Both the position numbers and the translations under genes were made by a program. The notes beneath the pieces are model-generated. The model was not told where the DNA came from, made no database searches, and saw only the letters and a program-made list of their open reading frames with translations. Positions 1 to 12,700 of a stretch of 64,000 nt of DNA are shown here, piece by piece (the stretch's first letter is position 1; every line of letters begins with the position of its first letter). Location: the NCBI GenBank assembly GCA_017165825.1, contig CM029367.1, forward strand, positions 17,123,749 to 17,187,748, in the 5' to 3' direction. The DNA comes from Hepsetus odoe (Eukaryota; Chordata; Actinopteri; Characiformes; Hepsetidae).

Positions 1-669
1 AATACGTAAAAGAGGAGGTGGAGCTTCAGCCCACTTAAATGATTTGTCTTTCCTACAGTTTTATGTATGTAGGTCAACCCAGCAGCTCTCTGCAATATGC
101 TTTTTGACTGCAAGCTGTCCCAACATTCCCTGTTATCTGTGCAAATGCTGCATTGTAATTCCCCCAGGGTGCCATACGGTGTGCTTTATTTCACATCGTT
201 CTCATTTAATCGCACGATACACCTACAGCATCCTGCCACTGCAGGCGAGGGCCCTTGGGAACACCAGGTACAAGTGATGGAAAAACGGATTGATTTACGT
301 GCGGCTGCCTCCACCTACTTCTCTCTTTATGAACAAACTGTGCTCCATCCAGACCACTGATGCACTGAAGGGAGGTCCAGCGAGACCCCCTGCCCGAATA
401 AACATGCCAGGCCTAAAGGAAGAAGCCTTGTCAGATTGGTGCAGATCCAAGAAGCCATACAAACCCTTACAGACGGGGCAGTGAAGCTGTTGGCCAAGGC
501 TGTGCAGTTTCTTCTCCTCCTCTCTCAACATGGCAAGTAGGAATGAATGAATGAATGAATGAATGAATGATTGAATGACAGAATGAATGAATGAATGACT
601 GTGTTTCCCTGGTAAACAAGCGTGCCTAAGAGAGGATCAGATCCCAGAGCACACCACAGGCTGCGTTAC
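1..669 (-). other. kcnma1: 5' part of kcnma1 intron 1
   Basis: This stretch lies downstream, on the minus strand, of the splice donor that ends kcnma1 exon 1, so it is the beginning of intron 1. The only structure I see is an (AATG)n microsatellite near 541-598. The short open frames here show no splice-compatible or recognisable peptide. Confidence 0.8.
541..598. repeat. (AATG)n microsatellite
   Basis: Interrupted tetranucleotide array of GAATGAATGAAT type inside kcnma1 intron 1, with two imperfect units near its centre. Confidence 0.95.
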
Positions 670-957
670 CTTATGTTTGATGTTACAATGGCAGCAGACG
701 GTCCACAGGTACTTGAGGGTCCTCCACAGGAGGATGATGAAGAGACCCCCGAAGAACGTCACCATGGAGGAGGCGAGGAAAGCCCACCACATGCGCTGCC
801 CATTGTTGTCACACGGTACGTCTGGTGAGAAGGGGATGATCACGTCCATCTTGGCTATAGAGACAGAGGAGTCCGTCTTTTGGTTGTAGTTGAGGTTATT
901 GCTCATTCTAGAGCCGCTGCTGCCATAGGAAACGTTGCCCTCTGCCCCGGCTAGCAT
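670..957 (-). CDS. kcnma1: BK channel alpha subunit (KCNMA1/Slo1), first coding exon
   Basis: This exon encodes the N-terminus of the large-conductance Ca2+- and voltage-gated K+ channel of the plasma membrane. The 96 codons contain the hallmark BK segment S0 (GQRMWWAFLASSMVTFFGG, then LFIILLWRTLKYLWTVCCHC), which places the extracellular N-terminus ahead of S0 and is where beta subunits dock. The exon ends CNIKHK and stops at AAG|GTAACG, a phase-0 donor. Three in-frame ATGs occur at 957, 906 and 849; the last two match the known alternative BK starts (the MSSN and MDAL types in mammals). I chose 957 because an in-frame TGA lies upstream at 1003-1005. The glycine and serine runs typical of mammalian N-termini are absent. 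The remaining exons lie outside the window. Teleosts may carry a and b paralogues, so the suffix is left open. Confidence 0.96.
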
Positions 958-1212
958 GAAGAAGCTCTGGAGAGCTGCTGCCAGCGCCCCCAGCCCCGAC
1001 CATCAGCCATATTGCTTCAGCAAGCCCTTCTCCTTCAGCGCCCGCTTTCCGCCGCCTCTCCTCGCCAACGACGCGCAGATCTGTGCGGCTTTTTTAGCCC
1101 AAGCTGGTGGGAAACGAGAGAGAAGGAGCGAGGCTGCGCGTCCCCGCCACAGACATTGAAATCCGCGAGATCGGGCGGCTTACGCTTTCATTCTGACGCC
1201 TTTTTTATCTCT

Positions 1213-1218
1213 GTTGTT

Positions 1219-1263
<45 letters not shown>
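1213..1263. repeat. (GTT)n / GTTGTTGAT microsatellite
   Basis: Runs of GTT interrupted by GAT, about 250-300 bases upstream of the kcnma1 start codon, so probably in its 5'UTR or core promoter. On the gene strand it reads (AAC)n with ATC interruptions. Confidence 0.9.
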
Positions 1264-1542
1264 TTCCTCAGATCTTCCGACTGAGCGCGTCTAAGCTTCG
1301 AGGCGCATCTCGGTTGTCCGTCCGCGGGCTGGATAGGCGCTGATTTTGGTGTATTCTTATTTTACCCGCTCCTCGCTCAGCTCCTGTCCTCTCTCCGCTC
1401 GCTGGACAGGGACAGCTCGCCGTGGCTCTGCGCGCGCGGGCCGCTGGAGGCTCTTCACAGGGGGTCGCAGGTCTGAGATAGAATGAGATAAAAGCCCGAT
1501 CCGGCAAAGTCTGGGAGACGGCTGATCTGCCTGCGTGCGCGC

Positions 1543-1605
1543 GCGCTCTCTCTCTCTCTCTCTCACTCACTCTCACTCTCTCTCTCACTCTCACTCTCAC
1601 TCTCG
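1543..1605. repeat. (CT)n / (CACT)n microsatellite
   Basis: Dinucleotide CT array with CA interruptions, about 600 bases upstream of the kcnma1 start. On the gene strand it is a purine (GA)n tract of GAGA-factor type. Confidence 0.9.
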
Positions 1606-1837
1606 ACTGGCCCACACACTGCTGGGCAGATTTACAGGTAGGGAGGCGGAGCTAAACCCATCAGAATCAAAGATGGACAAACAGCCCAGAGCCGCGTCGT
1701 GAGCCCCCGCTCAGCCCCGCGCGCCGCAGGAGGAGTGTGTGCATGTGCAGGGAGATCCGAGTTCCTGCCGCCGCAGCGCGTCGCTCTGTGGAGCTTCACC
1801 TCCTGAAAACAGAGCTAAAGAAAGCGCCCATCACAGC

Positions 1838-1839
<2 letters not shown>

Positions 1840-1888
<49 letters not shown>
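1840..1888. repeat. (CA)n microsatellite
   Basis: Almost pure dinucleotide array of about 24 units at the upstream edge of the kcnma1 CpG-rich region. Confidence 0.97.
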
Positions 1889-1892
<4 letters not shown>

Positions 1893-4619
1893 GCAGCAGA
1901 TTAACCAGAAACTTGTTGAGCAGGTTGCCAAAAAATTAGGATCATATCATTTTATAACAATAACCACAACCAAAATAAATGATTATATTATTGTTGTGAA
2001 CGAAAGTAAGACTATTAATGATCGCAATGATGGATATAATCGTTGCAAAACTAATTCGACTACTAATCCCCTTCCTCATTGACTGGAGCTGAGTGCAGTG
2101 TTTCACAGTATCCGATCATGAGACTGAGGATAAGGAGGAGTTATCTTCAGGATAGAAACTCAGCTACAAATGAAATATCTGTGAAGGTGATTTACTGACA
2201 TGTGAGATCTTCGGGGACAGAAACAGTGTTAGTGCACTTTTACCAAACAGCAGCTGAATCTGAAACGTTACCAGTGAGAGCAGCTCAATAAAGCATCGCT
2301 GGGTTTAAAAAAGACTCAGGCGATGATGCTTCATTAAACCCTGTTTGAAGTCATTGAGACACTGCATGGCTTTCTTCTGGTTTTAGAGTAAATGGAAATG
2401 ATTTCTACACCCACTTCAGGGAAAAAATCTAAAAATGTAACTTTACCATTTTAAAGCATTTTAGTGAAGTGAAAGTGACTACTTGTCATTGTGAAACATC
2501 ACAGCACAGTGAACCACAACGCAAAGCAGCCTCTGCTTTTAACCCGCACACTCACATGCAGCAGGGGGCAGCTATTTAAAGTGCCCAGGGAGCAGTGACA
2601 GGGACGGTACCTTGCTCAGGGGTACCTCAGGGCAACCTGATTCAACCCACGACCTTCTGATCTTGGGGCCTCGTCCCTAACCACTAGGCCACCGCTGCCC
2701 CCATGGAGGCACCGCTGGGATTAGAGGTTGTATCCATTTGCGGTACTGATTTATTCCTTTTACACAGAGCATATTTTGTTTTTCTTCCACAGTATGTTCA
2801 ATTCAAGTCTCTGTATAAGTCTAACATTTAAGTCATATTTTTGCTCATGTCTCTCTAGAAAGGGTAGTTCCTGATTCCAGTTACTTCACCTCCTACTGGG
2901 CAACCAGGAGCATTACAGAGTAGAACATGGTTGGCTGCTTGGCCTCACGTTTTTATTCTTAATCCAAAGCAATATGAGGAATGAATTATTTTCTAAAAGT
3001 AATCGAAAGGAGTGATGGGAAGTCATGCATTGTGGCTCATAAGGTACTGACACTGATTAAACTTATTTTAAATGCACAATAACCCACACTAAACTAGTCT
3101 TTTCATTGTGTGCTTATTTTCTGTTGTCCTTCAAAACCCCAAAGTTACACTGATAGTGCTCTTGAACTTTTGTTGAAAAGTTCTCCCAGCTCACTAGTTT
3201 GAAGCAGAGATGACATGTGCTGCGGTCCCTCTACTAGCTACAGTGTTATTTATGGAGGGCAATAGGATCAAGAATTGATCATCTTCCTGGAACCCTCGGC
3301 CAGCTGTCGGCTTAAAGGGCCGAGGAACCCGTTCGGTGGAAAATCGCTGAACTGTCAGCAAATGCTGCTAGTCCCTGATCTCTAGGTGGTAATCCATGGA
3401 CAGAGTACATGTTAGCTCACAGAGTCAAACTTGGGCAGATTTTGCTTCCTAACCTTTTAGCAGTCCTATCACTCTTATACTCGTATACGTTTCAGCTAAA
3501 GCTGAGAAAGGCCCTGTTTGCCAGACTAACTAGAAAGATTGCTATCAGGGCGACTTACATCTTCTCAAGTTCAGATGATCTGTCTGCAGCTGTCTTGAAA
3601 CAGATACCCCAGCAGGTGACTAAAAGATGGGTCAGGGGATTTGGAGGACATGTTGTACAGGGGTAAAGATGGACTGCTATGCAATCTCAAATGATAGATT
3701 TCTGTTTACCATGGCAGCGTAAGATTGAACCAGAGGCCAGAAAAGAGCAGATAAGGCAAACGAGGACATGGAGGAGGTGCCTTCATCCTCTTGAGTGAGC
3801 TTGGCTAATCAGCACTGGCATAACCAAGGGCACTTTCACTCCTTCACATGCACGTGAGCGCTGAGCGCTAAGCAAGAAAAACAGCTGAATGACATACACA
3901 GTGTTTTGGTTTCTAGAACTTCGGCCAAGAAAATTACAACATCTGATATCTAGTCTTCATTAAACAATATACATTCGTTTAGTATCCACAGGACCAGGAA
4001 GATGTTCATCAATATTTCTTAAAACGCAAAATGAGTTTTTATACTCTTTTCCTAACAAAAACATTAAAATCTACTATATGCTTAAGAAAAAAACTAAATT
4101 CATTATCAGTTTTGGGTACTTCGATCCCTATATGGACCCACCCTAGTATTTCAGTCACTAAAACATGCAAAATCCCGCTAGAGGACTTTGTCCACTTTGA
4201 CATCAGATTATATCTTATGGAGAATTCCTGCACTTGCACTGCGGTCGGAAGGAAAGTTTACAGTCCAGTCAGCTGTGGGAAATATCAGTGTGGTTGAATC
4301 CTTTGGGAGAAATTCTCTATTGTGAAAGGTGAGTTTTCAGACTGAAATTGAACTACTGGGTTGTGTTTCTCCCTTGGGATTCTGGAATTTCAGCCAGTGA
4401 GACGTCCTCAATCCAGAGCGCCACAAACCTGGTAAAAAAAAGCAATGCTTGCAATGGAAGGCTTGGTTGTTTTTTTTTGCCCTACAGTAGGCAGTCTTTA
4501 AATGGCTGTGGTGTCCCCATATATTAAAAAAAAATGCATCCAAAACTTAAGAAGCAACCTTTTTCCTGTGTTATACATTTTATTTTTGTGGTGATGCTGC
4601 TGCAACAAAAAGACTCAGT
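1889..4619. other. Intergenic DNA between kcnma1 promoter and dlg5 3' end
   Basis: Apart from one SINE (2464-2702) I see no gene. Open frames at 3409-3666 and 4031-4297 have ordinary amino-acid composition but no family resemblance, no conserved motif and no nearby splice structure, so I treat them as chance. Distal kcnma1 regulatory elements could lie here but cannot be recognised by eye. Confidence 0.6.
2464..2702 (-). mobile_element. tRNA-derived SINE (family A), near full length
   Basis: Read on the minus strand it begins GGGGCAGCGGTGGCCTAGTG (A-box-like GGCCTAGTGG) and has a B-box-like GTGGGTTGAAT. The conserved body reads CCTGAGGTACC...GAGCAAGGTACCGTCCC...TGCCCCCTGCTGCATG, and the tail CACAATGACAAGTAGTCACT. 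Nine copies of this family are seen in the window. Confidence 0.85.
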
Positions 4620-4638
4620 TAAGAATGTTGAAACGGTC

Positions 4639-4644
4639 TTTATT
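4639..4644 (-). terminator. dlg5: Candidate distal poly(A) signal of dlg5 (AATAAA)
   Basis: AATAAA on the minus strand, followed about 20-30 bases later by a T/G-rich element. Confidence 0.5.
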
Positions 4645-5426
4645 GCATATGTGATAGAAATATAAATTTTTAGAAATATGATAGTTGCTTACATATCCTT
4701 TAGAAATAAATAGGAATAGATGGAGTCTACAACTTTTCATTCCTTTCAGCCTTTGACCTGATTTTTGTAGCCATAACGAAAACAGCAGAATGCAGGAAAT
4801 GAATTCAGAAGCGGCCTGGGTATACCAACATGGGCAAAAACTGCCACTGAAAAGCGCTGCTGTTTGGAATGCAAATTTAGAATTATGTTCATATTTTTCA
4901 CTTATTTTCTTAAGCAATCTCAAATGCCAAGACTAACTTTAATCAAGATTCTAGCTTTGTCAGACGGGATAGTTGTACATCTGCAGTAAACTATACAAAG
5001 GTCATGCAAAAGTACTGCAGAATATTGCATAGCTTGCAGAACAGCTGCTTATGCAGTTTCCCCTTCTCGCCATCCTTAATACGGTATACATGACGAAACA
5101 CACCAACTCTGGAACGGTAGAACTCCACACCAGTCATAACGAGTGGTGGTATTTAGACAGGTATTTTAAGAGGATAAAGTAGAAAGGATAGGATGCCATG
5201 AATCACCCATCTCAGATCTTGCTCTGGCAGGGCTTCTGAGAGATGTTCAAAACCTCAGTTCTGGTAATTAACACGACATCATCTCCACAATCCTCATAGT
5301 AAGAGACAGCCCGTCACCCTAAAGATGGAACTAGCAACAAGACAACTCCATGCTCAATTGTAGCACCTGCCACTCTGCTGTACATGCATTAGTCTAAGTT
5401 TGGCAAATCTTGCTGTTGAAAGGGTC

Positions 5427-5432
5427 TTTATT
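5427..5432 (-). terminator. dlg5: Candidate proximal poly(A) signal of dlg5 (AATAAA)
   Basis: AATAAA on the minus strand about 1.77 kb after the stop codon; possible alternative polyadenylation. Confidence 0.4.
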
Positions 5433-6978
5433 CTGCATTACAATAAATACAATAAAATCACATAGACTTGTTATAATGTAGTGTGATACAGAAAAATGAC
5501 TTTAATTCTCATGTTAATGTCTTTAACATCTCATACAAATCACATTCTTTTTTTAATATTGAAATCCCAATCATAACAGTACCGGCCTTCTAGTCATTCC
5601 TGCTAAGAACACGCCGATGTTGTATTGAATCCCTCGCATTTAAACCTTTATCTATTCAGGAAATGTACATCAACGTCACTCAAAACCGAATGTCTAATTT
5701 CAAGCCCATTGCCAACATATGGACTGATTTTTCTTTGAGGAAACTGTGCAATAAGAATCCCTTTTTAAATGAAAATATGCAACACTTGTTTTTTGCTTAC
5801 CATTTTAAGAATAGAGGCATTTAATGAAATGTATGGAACATGAGTGATAGACTTAAAAGATTAATCTTAAAGTAATAAGTATAGTACCTACTTTCAACTG
5901 CTACTGAAAACATAGGAACAACTAGTGTTTAGGGTCCATAACATTGCAAGTGCAAAACAGAAATAAAAGGAACAGATGCACAGAATTTTGGCACAACAAG
6001 TGGAACTACTGGTCTGAATGAAGGATGTGACTGTGCCTGCTGATACAAAAAAAAAAAAAAATTAAATATACATTAAAAATGACTAACATTTAAACAGTTT
6101 TAGCCTAAGAGACCCAATTATATTTACCCTGCAGCTTTTCCTTCCATGTTTTCCACTGGGTACATATAAAAGTGACTGACCAACAAAGAAAAAGGAGGAA
6201 AAATACAAAAAAAAAAAAAAAACCCATGCTCATATTTGCTAAGACCTGACTGGACACCTGCTGCATTTTCTAGGCTGACAGCCTAGTTAAAATACATTTA
6301 ATATATTTATATTTTTACATATATAGATCTATATTTCTAGAGGAGCTTGCATACATATGGGTTTAGTGTGTGCCTGTACTTCAGTGCTCTATGCTTGAGT
6401 ACGAGTGTTCGATTTCATGATCTTTTTAAATATATACTCTCCTCTATGAGAATGTTAACACAGTGGTCTGTCTAGCCCTGGAGTGCAATCAGAGAAGTTT
6501 CAAACGTCAGCCTTCCACCTCAATAACAAGCCATTGTCATACGCTCAGTGGATCTCCAAAGGCACTTCCAATTGGCCCGTAAAAACCGCTTAGTTGCTGT
6601 TCAGATCAACCCAAAATATAAGCACAACAGTCATTATTAGATTTACACATATAAACTTATCACAAGTTACTCTTTACCAACGGTGAGTGTTCAGTCTTTT
6701 TGAAGTGATGTGTAAAACATAGAGAAACACATACCATTTGGTTAAAGTGGATTGGGACACAGGACTGGTTTTAAAGTGGCGGGGGGTGGGGGGGGTGGTT
6801 ATGACTTCAAGATAAGGGGGTAGTACACATTCAAGCAGACATTAAATAAATCATGGACTGATTCTTCTGTAAACAAGTCTTAGATGCAGCATTACTAAAT
6901 CATTAGATGTCTGTCAGGAAGACCAAAAGAAAATAACTTCAGTGCTATAATCCTGCATCGGTGTGCACAAAAACAGAC

Positions 6979-7004
6979 AGACACACACACACACACACAC
7001 ACAC
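6979..7004. repeat. (CA)n microsatellite in dlg5 3'UTR
   Basis: Pure dinucleotide array of about 13 units, some 200 bases after the dlg5 stop codon. On the gene strand it reads (GT)n. Confidence 0.95.
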
Positions 7005-7199
7005 GAGGCTGTTACAATTAAGCATAAAACATTACAATTAAACATAAAATGAATTGTGAGGGGAAAGGAAAAAAAAAAAAAAAAAAAAGAATCACTATGC
7101 AGCCGCAATGCTAATTGTAGTGTACCTTTGCGCATAGTGCGAGTGTAAAGCATAGTTTTTTGTAAGCTCCAGTGAGAGAGGCAGTTAGCGGAGAGCCAC

Positions 7200-9238
7200 C
7201 TAGGGAGTGCCCAGCGGAGTCCACAGGACTTTACTCTGCTCCTGATCCACTATAGTCACGATCTGAGTGCAAATGTAGGGCAGCAAGCCTCCTTGGACAA
7301 TACCTGGAAAAGAAACCATTTTAAAGAGTGTACCTTTTGATGTCAAACACGAATAATTATGAGCTTTCCTAACTGTTCAATGGCAAATGAAGAGCAACAA
7401 AACTTGGAAGCTGAAAGGAAAGCTCATTGAATAAGGAGCTGATGCCAAACCTGTAAAATATTTGCTATACTCTTGCTCTATCTTCTGTGCCACTTCAAAC
7501 TGCTCCTTGGAATGTTTTTGAGACACTTTATCCCGCAGATACACCGGATCTTTCAGCTCCCTGCACAGGGAGTAGAGAAAGGGGAGATGATGTGCTGGCC
7601 ATGTCCATAATCTTATACTAGAATAAGTGATGTTTAATAAAAATATTAAAATTAAATAAAAACTTTTTTTCCCTGCCCACTGTGGGGCAAAAACAAAACA
7701 AAAACACACAAACATGTGGCTGGAACACTTTAGACAAATGATTTTACATAAAGACATTAAATAGACCAAAATTCCAGCTGTTGGACATTATGCAAGTTTG
7801 TGTTTGTGCTCACACAGTGGGTGGCTCAGGAGTGAAGTCTAGCAGCATAGTCTGCAGCATAGCTACATATACTCTAGCTTCCTGTTGTCTTTAAGCGTGG
7901 CTCTCTCAGTTATTACAATTAGAGCAGGTCAAGTATGACAGGCACTATTCTCAAGTTGAACACAATGAAAAGAGAAGGCTTGGTTTTCTGAGAATTCTCC
8001 AAATTTGTAGATCTACTGCGATGATTTTTTTTACCATACGTTATCTATGTCACCATGTATGGCAATGATAAAAATTAAAAGCATACTCTTTTGGGACACA
8101 TCTTAGCTTTAGCATACCTTTCACTAAACACCTTGAGATCCACCTGTATAGTGAGAAGCCATGATATGCACATTAGCATACAGAGTCAGATTTAAAATTC
8201 TCCTTACAATAAAATAGGTCCCGGATTCTGAAGCGCACAGCCTTGAGAGAGGCAACCGCCCACTCACAGGCTTCGGTTTAGGCAGCAGCGTGTATCTGTT
8301 TTATATAAAAGAGAGCTGAGCTAAAACAGCCATGTGCTTAACTGCAGCAGCAGCCAGTGCACACTGTCTATGAAAGGTAAGTTTTGCATCTTCCACTGTA
8401 CCAATGAGGCTTTCAATTAATGGGAGAGTGCAAAGCCTGTCTGGAATGAAATGCCCTTAAAGGGCTTTTAGCTGCACTTTCTTAGGCCTTGTTAAAGAAG
8501 AGCCTGCATTACCTACAGCTCCATATTAAGATTGTCATTTTGCTTGGATCATTCACAAAATGAAAAGATTTTGTAATTGGAGGGCGTAAGGGGATGGATG
8601 TGCCAACTTACTTTATTTGCTTTGCATTTTTGTAGCGAATGAAAATGACGATTGGGTAAATGTGAACGCTGTGAAGCCGTTCGATAGCGTGAGGTGCAAT
8701 GTCAAGCAAACAGTGACAGTCCTATGAGAGAGAGAGAACGACAACACAGAGCATCTTCAAGTCATGTTACATGAACAATGAATTGCCACCAACAAGGGAA
8801 CAGTGGATGTTAGAGAGAAAAACACTATCACACCTAAAACCACTGACAGTCCTAGGACTGCTTTTTCCTAAATAATTCACAGGAGGGTTAAAGCTGCGCA
8901 GATTTCTAAAACTCACAAATGAAAACTTAATTCAATGAGTACATTAATTAAAAAAATAAAATAAATAAATAATTTGTAAAAGTTCCATTTAAATTGTGTG
9001 CTCTTTGGGCTATCATCAGGTTATTAGGCTATTATCAAACTGGCCATGCCATGCCTTGGATTGAGAACTGCAGCTTTATCAACACTAAAATTTAACATGA
9101 AACCTTAGATATGCTTGAGATTTAATTAAGTATTAATTAAGAAAAAAAAATAATAATAATTGTTCACTAATAGACCATTAGTTCGTCATACAAATGAAAC
9201 CCTAAAAACAAACACATACATACACATATGTATGTATG

Positions 9239-9272
<34 letters not shown>

Positions 9273-9731
9273 CTCCATCCATCCATCTCCCAGAAGGCAA
9301 AACCAAAAGAGGAAAAAGGGGGTGAAATAGCAAACCTTGTCTGTAATTTCTTTGATAGAAGCAACAGTTGTCACATCAAAATGGCCACTCCTTCGTTTGT
9401 AGTCAATAAAGAGGCAGTCCTTCACCCCTCGCTCAATGGCTTGCTGAGAAGCCTTCATCACCTCTGCATCACAACACAAGGTTAGGTCAGCTAGTTGGTC
9501 ATACACTGCATTGTAAAGCTATTAAAATCCTACCATAAGAAAAACCTTGAGGATCATTTCAGTTGTTGGCACAGTGTGGGCACTCACCTAGTACACATCT
9601 GCTGAATTTCCCAGGAGACTCTTTAACCAACATGTCTTTAACAGGGTCCACTAGTGGGCCCAGGATGAGCACCGGTCTTGGAGAAGTGCAGTCTACTTTC
9701 TGAACCCTCTGGTAGGCTAGGCTCACACATT
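7200..9731 (-). CDS. dlg5: dlg5 exons 30-34: guanylate-kinase-like domain and C-terminus
   Basis: Residues about 1756-1953. The segment RPVLILGPLVDPVKDMLV replaces the kinase P-loop GxxGxGKS/T, so ATP binding is not expected; MAGUK GK domains are phosphopeptide-binding pseudo-kinases. Further conserved blocks: MKASQQAIERGVKDCLFIDY, SGHFDVTTVASIKEITDK, CLLDIAPHAIERLHSVHIYP, FIRYKNAKQIK and FEVAQKIEQEYSKYFTG. The last exon ends VLWTPLGTP and TAG at 7202-7200. Confidence 0.96.
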
Positions 9732-12700
9732 CTGACCAAACAACACAAAACACAACAAATACTAAAAATCTAATATACACAGAATATAGAATGTAATCCT
9801 AAATTATAAATTAAAAATTATAAAGTCAGTCAGCTATTTTTGGAGCAAATCCAAGTCTAGTTACACTACTCTGATCCTCAGAACCTAACAGACCCTAACT
9901 GTAATGCATTGCTTGGGAGAATAAAGAAGTTCTTCTTACCCTCTAAAAATGGTATGGAGTCAGTACTAATGGCATCTAGGGCTAGCAAGTCTTTTCCATC
10001 TTTGGAGCTGCTGCGTTTGTGCTTCTGTTTCCTGCGAAAGAAGGACCTACGTGCAGCTGCAGAGAGCGTTTTACTGGAGCCTGTCTCATCCTTTATCTCA
10101 GTCACACTGTGCCTGCGATAGAACTCCTGATCCATCCTAAAATGAAACATGTCCAGGTGAATTCGAACTCCAAAACAGCAGCAACAGGTCATCAAGTATG
10201 CATGTCTACATACATCCTGTTAGATTAAATTAACTCTAAATGCTTTGGCTTCACTCACATGTATTTACTGGGGATTTGCCCCCTTTGCATCTTTTGGGCA
10301 TTTTCATCAAGCTGCCACGCCAACCAGGTGCCAAAGTTTCCCTTTGGTAGTGTGTCATCCACATAGAGAATGTCATCCTTCTTGAAAGACAGATCTAGCT
10401 CTGTCTCAGCAACTCTGTCATAAAGTGCTCTGAGACAGAGGGGACAAAGATAAAAAAAAGTAAATAAAAATAGACAAAGAACAACTGAGTGCTAAATGAG
10501 AGTCTCATAGCTTTTCAGTGGGTATGCTAGGATTCCTCAGCCCTGATTATTGAGGACATATGAACTGGTCGAAATTATTTACTGCAGATGACATCAAGCA
10601 GGCAGCCAACGTGCCTGCAACAGCTGCACAATGAAAACGCCTGTTTGCAAAGACAAACCCAGCTATTTTTGTCCCGTCATTCTTCTCATCGCCACTATTA
10701 CTACTGCCACTATTATAGTTCACATATGGCAAACACTTGGACCCAGCCTTTACTGTAAGGTACAAAATATCATCATCAGCGTGAAACATAATTGAAGAGA
10801 TTAAGAGCTTTCTGTTAATGCACTGTGTCAGAATACTCAACCATATTTAGACCAGTCTAATTGAACAAAGATTCTGAGTTCACCAAATACTGTTACTCAC
10901 AGAAAAGTAAACATGCTTATCACATTCATCATACCTGATATAAAATCCATCTCCAGCAGTATCTTTCAGCTGGTTGAACTCATCCTTACGATTCTGGACT
11001 TTGAACATGATCGTTTCTGTTGGCTTGAGCATTTCCAAGTATGCCTCCTCTGCAGTCTTATTCTTCATAGATACACAGTTATACTGGATATCACATGGAG
11101 GAATGAAGAGCATGAGACAAAATGGTGTTATGAGTGAGAAAGAATTTTCCCCACTGTCTAGTCTCTAAATACATTTTGAGATGAAGAACAGAATAAAAAC
11201 GTTTGCACTTTGCTCCCTTGTACATTAAGTGCAGCATGATCGATTTCTATCTGTGGCAAAATTGATTGTGTTGTGAGAGAACATTACATTTCTGCTTTGT
11301 CTAGATGAGACAGAGCTGCAGAGCATGCTCCACTCATCTGGCAGAGGGCTACAGAAGGCCATGCCAAGGAAGAGATATAACCAATTCATTTCCCCTCAGA
11401 TAGATTACTTGTGTCCAATGAGAGAGCAAAAAGGAAAAGATGTGGTCAATGGAGAATAGACAGGCAGAGGTGTGCTAAGATGAGAGCAGAACAAAGCATT
11501 CTTTGGGAGATGCACCAACAGCTCAGCTATTCATTCACTATCAATCAGAGCATTAAATACACATTGTGTTTGGCCAGATGAGAACAGAAAATGTGCAATT
11601 TCTTTAAAAATAAACAAACAAACAAAATAACATTCTCCACACGCTACAGGCCAGACCTATGAGGTAACCCTTAATTTAAAAAAAAAAAAGAAAAAACCCC
11701 ACACACGATAATGCAAATGTTATTACAAGAAAATATTAAATACAGCAATGTAAATCTGACATTGACCATTTTTCTCTTATAGAGTATAGCCTGAAGCCGC
11801 AAAGGCTCAAACTTCAGTTTCTCTTTGGATACCAGTGCAACAACAGTCCTAAAGCAAGGGCTACTCTTACCTCCAGGATCATATCCCCAATCATGAGGCC
11901 ATCTGCCCCACTGGCAAGACTGTCTTCCTCCAGTCTCTCCACAAAGATCCCTCGAAGATTCCCTCCACAGATCTGAACACCAAGCTCTACCTGAGCTTTC
12001 TTTATTGACACCAACCGGGGCTCAGGAATCTTCTTCGACCTTTCTGATGACATCCTAATAAGAACATGTATTTACAACTTTAAACTTGTAATTTAATTAA
12101 TTGCTAATCAGATTCCAATTAAATGGATGTAGCACGATTACATAACTATTAGTAAACCATTCCAGTATCCAAACACTGAAATTGCAGCTTTAGGAAACAC
12201 ACTGAACTGGATTTTGCTAGGAAATGCAGGTTCCTTAAATCGTGGTAACCCATTATTAAAAAAAAAAAAAAAAAAGTTCAAAAGTATAAATTGTACCTAT
12301 CCATTTGTTGTTTTTTAATCTTCCTTTATGCTAGTTGGTACACAATTATAATTTATAATTCTATAATTATAAAGAATAGTAAGTACGAACTACAAAACAA
12401 TTACCTGAACATCTATTATCAACGCCACATACAATGTGAAGTGAAAATTACTTAGAACAGTTTATATTCAAGCTTATATAGCTCAGAGTGTGCAATGACA
12501 TCATCCCCCCCCCCTTTTTACAATTGGGGACACTGAACTCTAAATGATGAATCATGAGTAAGAACTGCATTAACTAAACAAAGTATATTGAAAAAAATAG
12601 CACATAATTAAGCTGTTCTAAATCATTTTAATTTCACTGATATTTAAGCTTATATAACTCCGTGTGCAAAGACATCTGAGAAGTTGTTTTCCCCCCTCTT

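Larger units (their letters stand above)
958..1800 (-). promoter_or_regulatory. kcnma1: kcnma1 5'UTR and CpG-rich promoter region
   Basis: The roughly 850 bases upstream of the kcnma1 start are rich in G+C and CpG compared with flanking AT-rich DNA, as expected of a CpG-island promoter. There is no convincing TATA box at a fixed distance. Three simple repeats lie inside it: (GTT)n, (CT)n and, at the upstream edge, (CA)n. The transcription start is not visible from sequence, so the UTR/promoter split is not drawn. Confidence 0.65.
4620..7199 (-). other. dlg5: Probable dlg5 3'UTR
   Basis: The stretch follows the dlg5 stop codon (7202-7200) with no further exon signals. It is AT-rich with A-runs, a (CA)n tract (6979-7004) and two candidate poly(A) signals on the gene strand, at 5427-5432 and 4639-4644. 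The more distal signal is followed by a T/G-rich stretch (GTCTTTTTGTTG on the gene strand) that would suit a cleavage site near 4615-4622. That implies a long 3'UTR of about 2.6 kb, or 1.8 kb from the proximal signal. Confidence 0.55.

Noticed and set aside
4031..4297. 88-residue frame upstream of the dlg5 3' end
   Set aside because: No recognisable motif, no splice context and no codon bias; compatible with chance.
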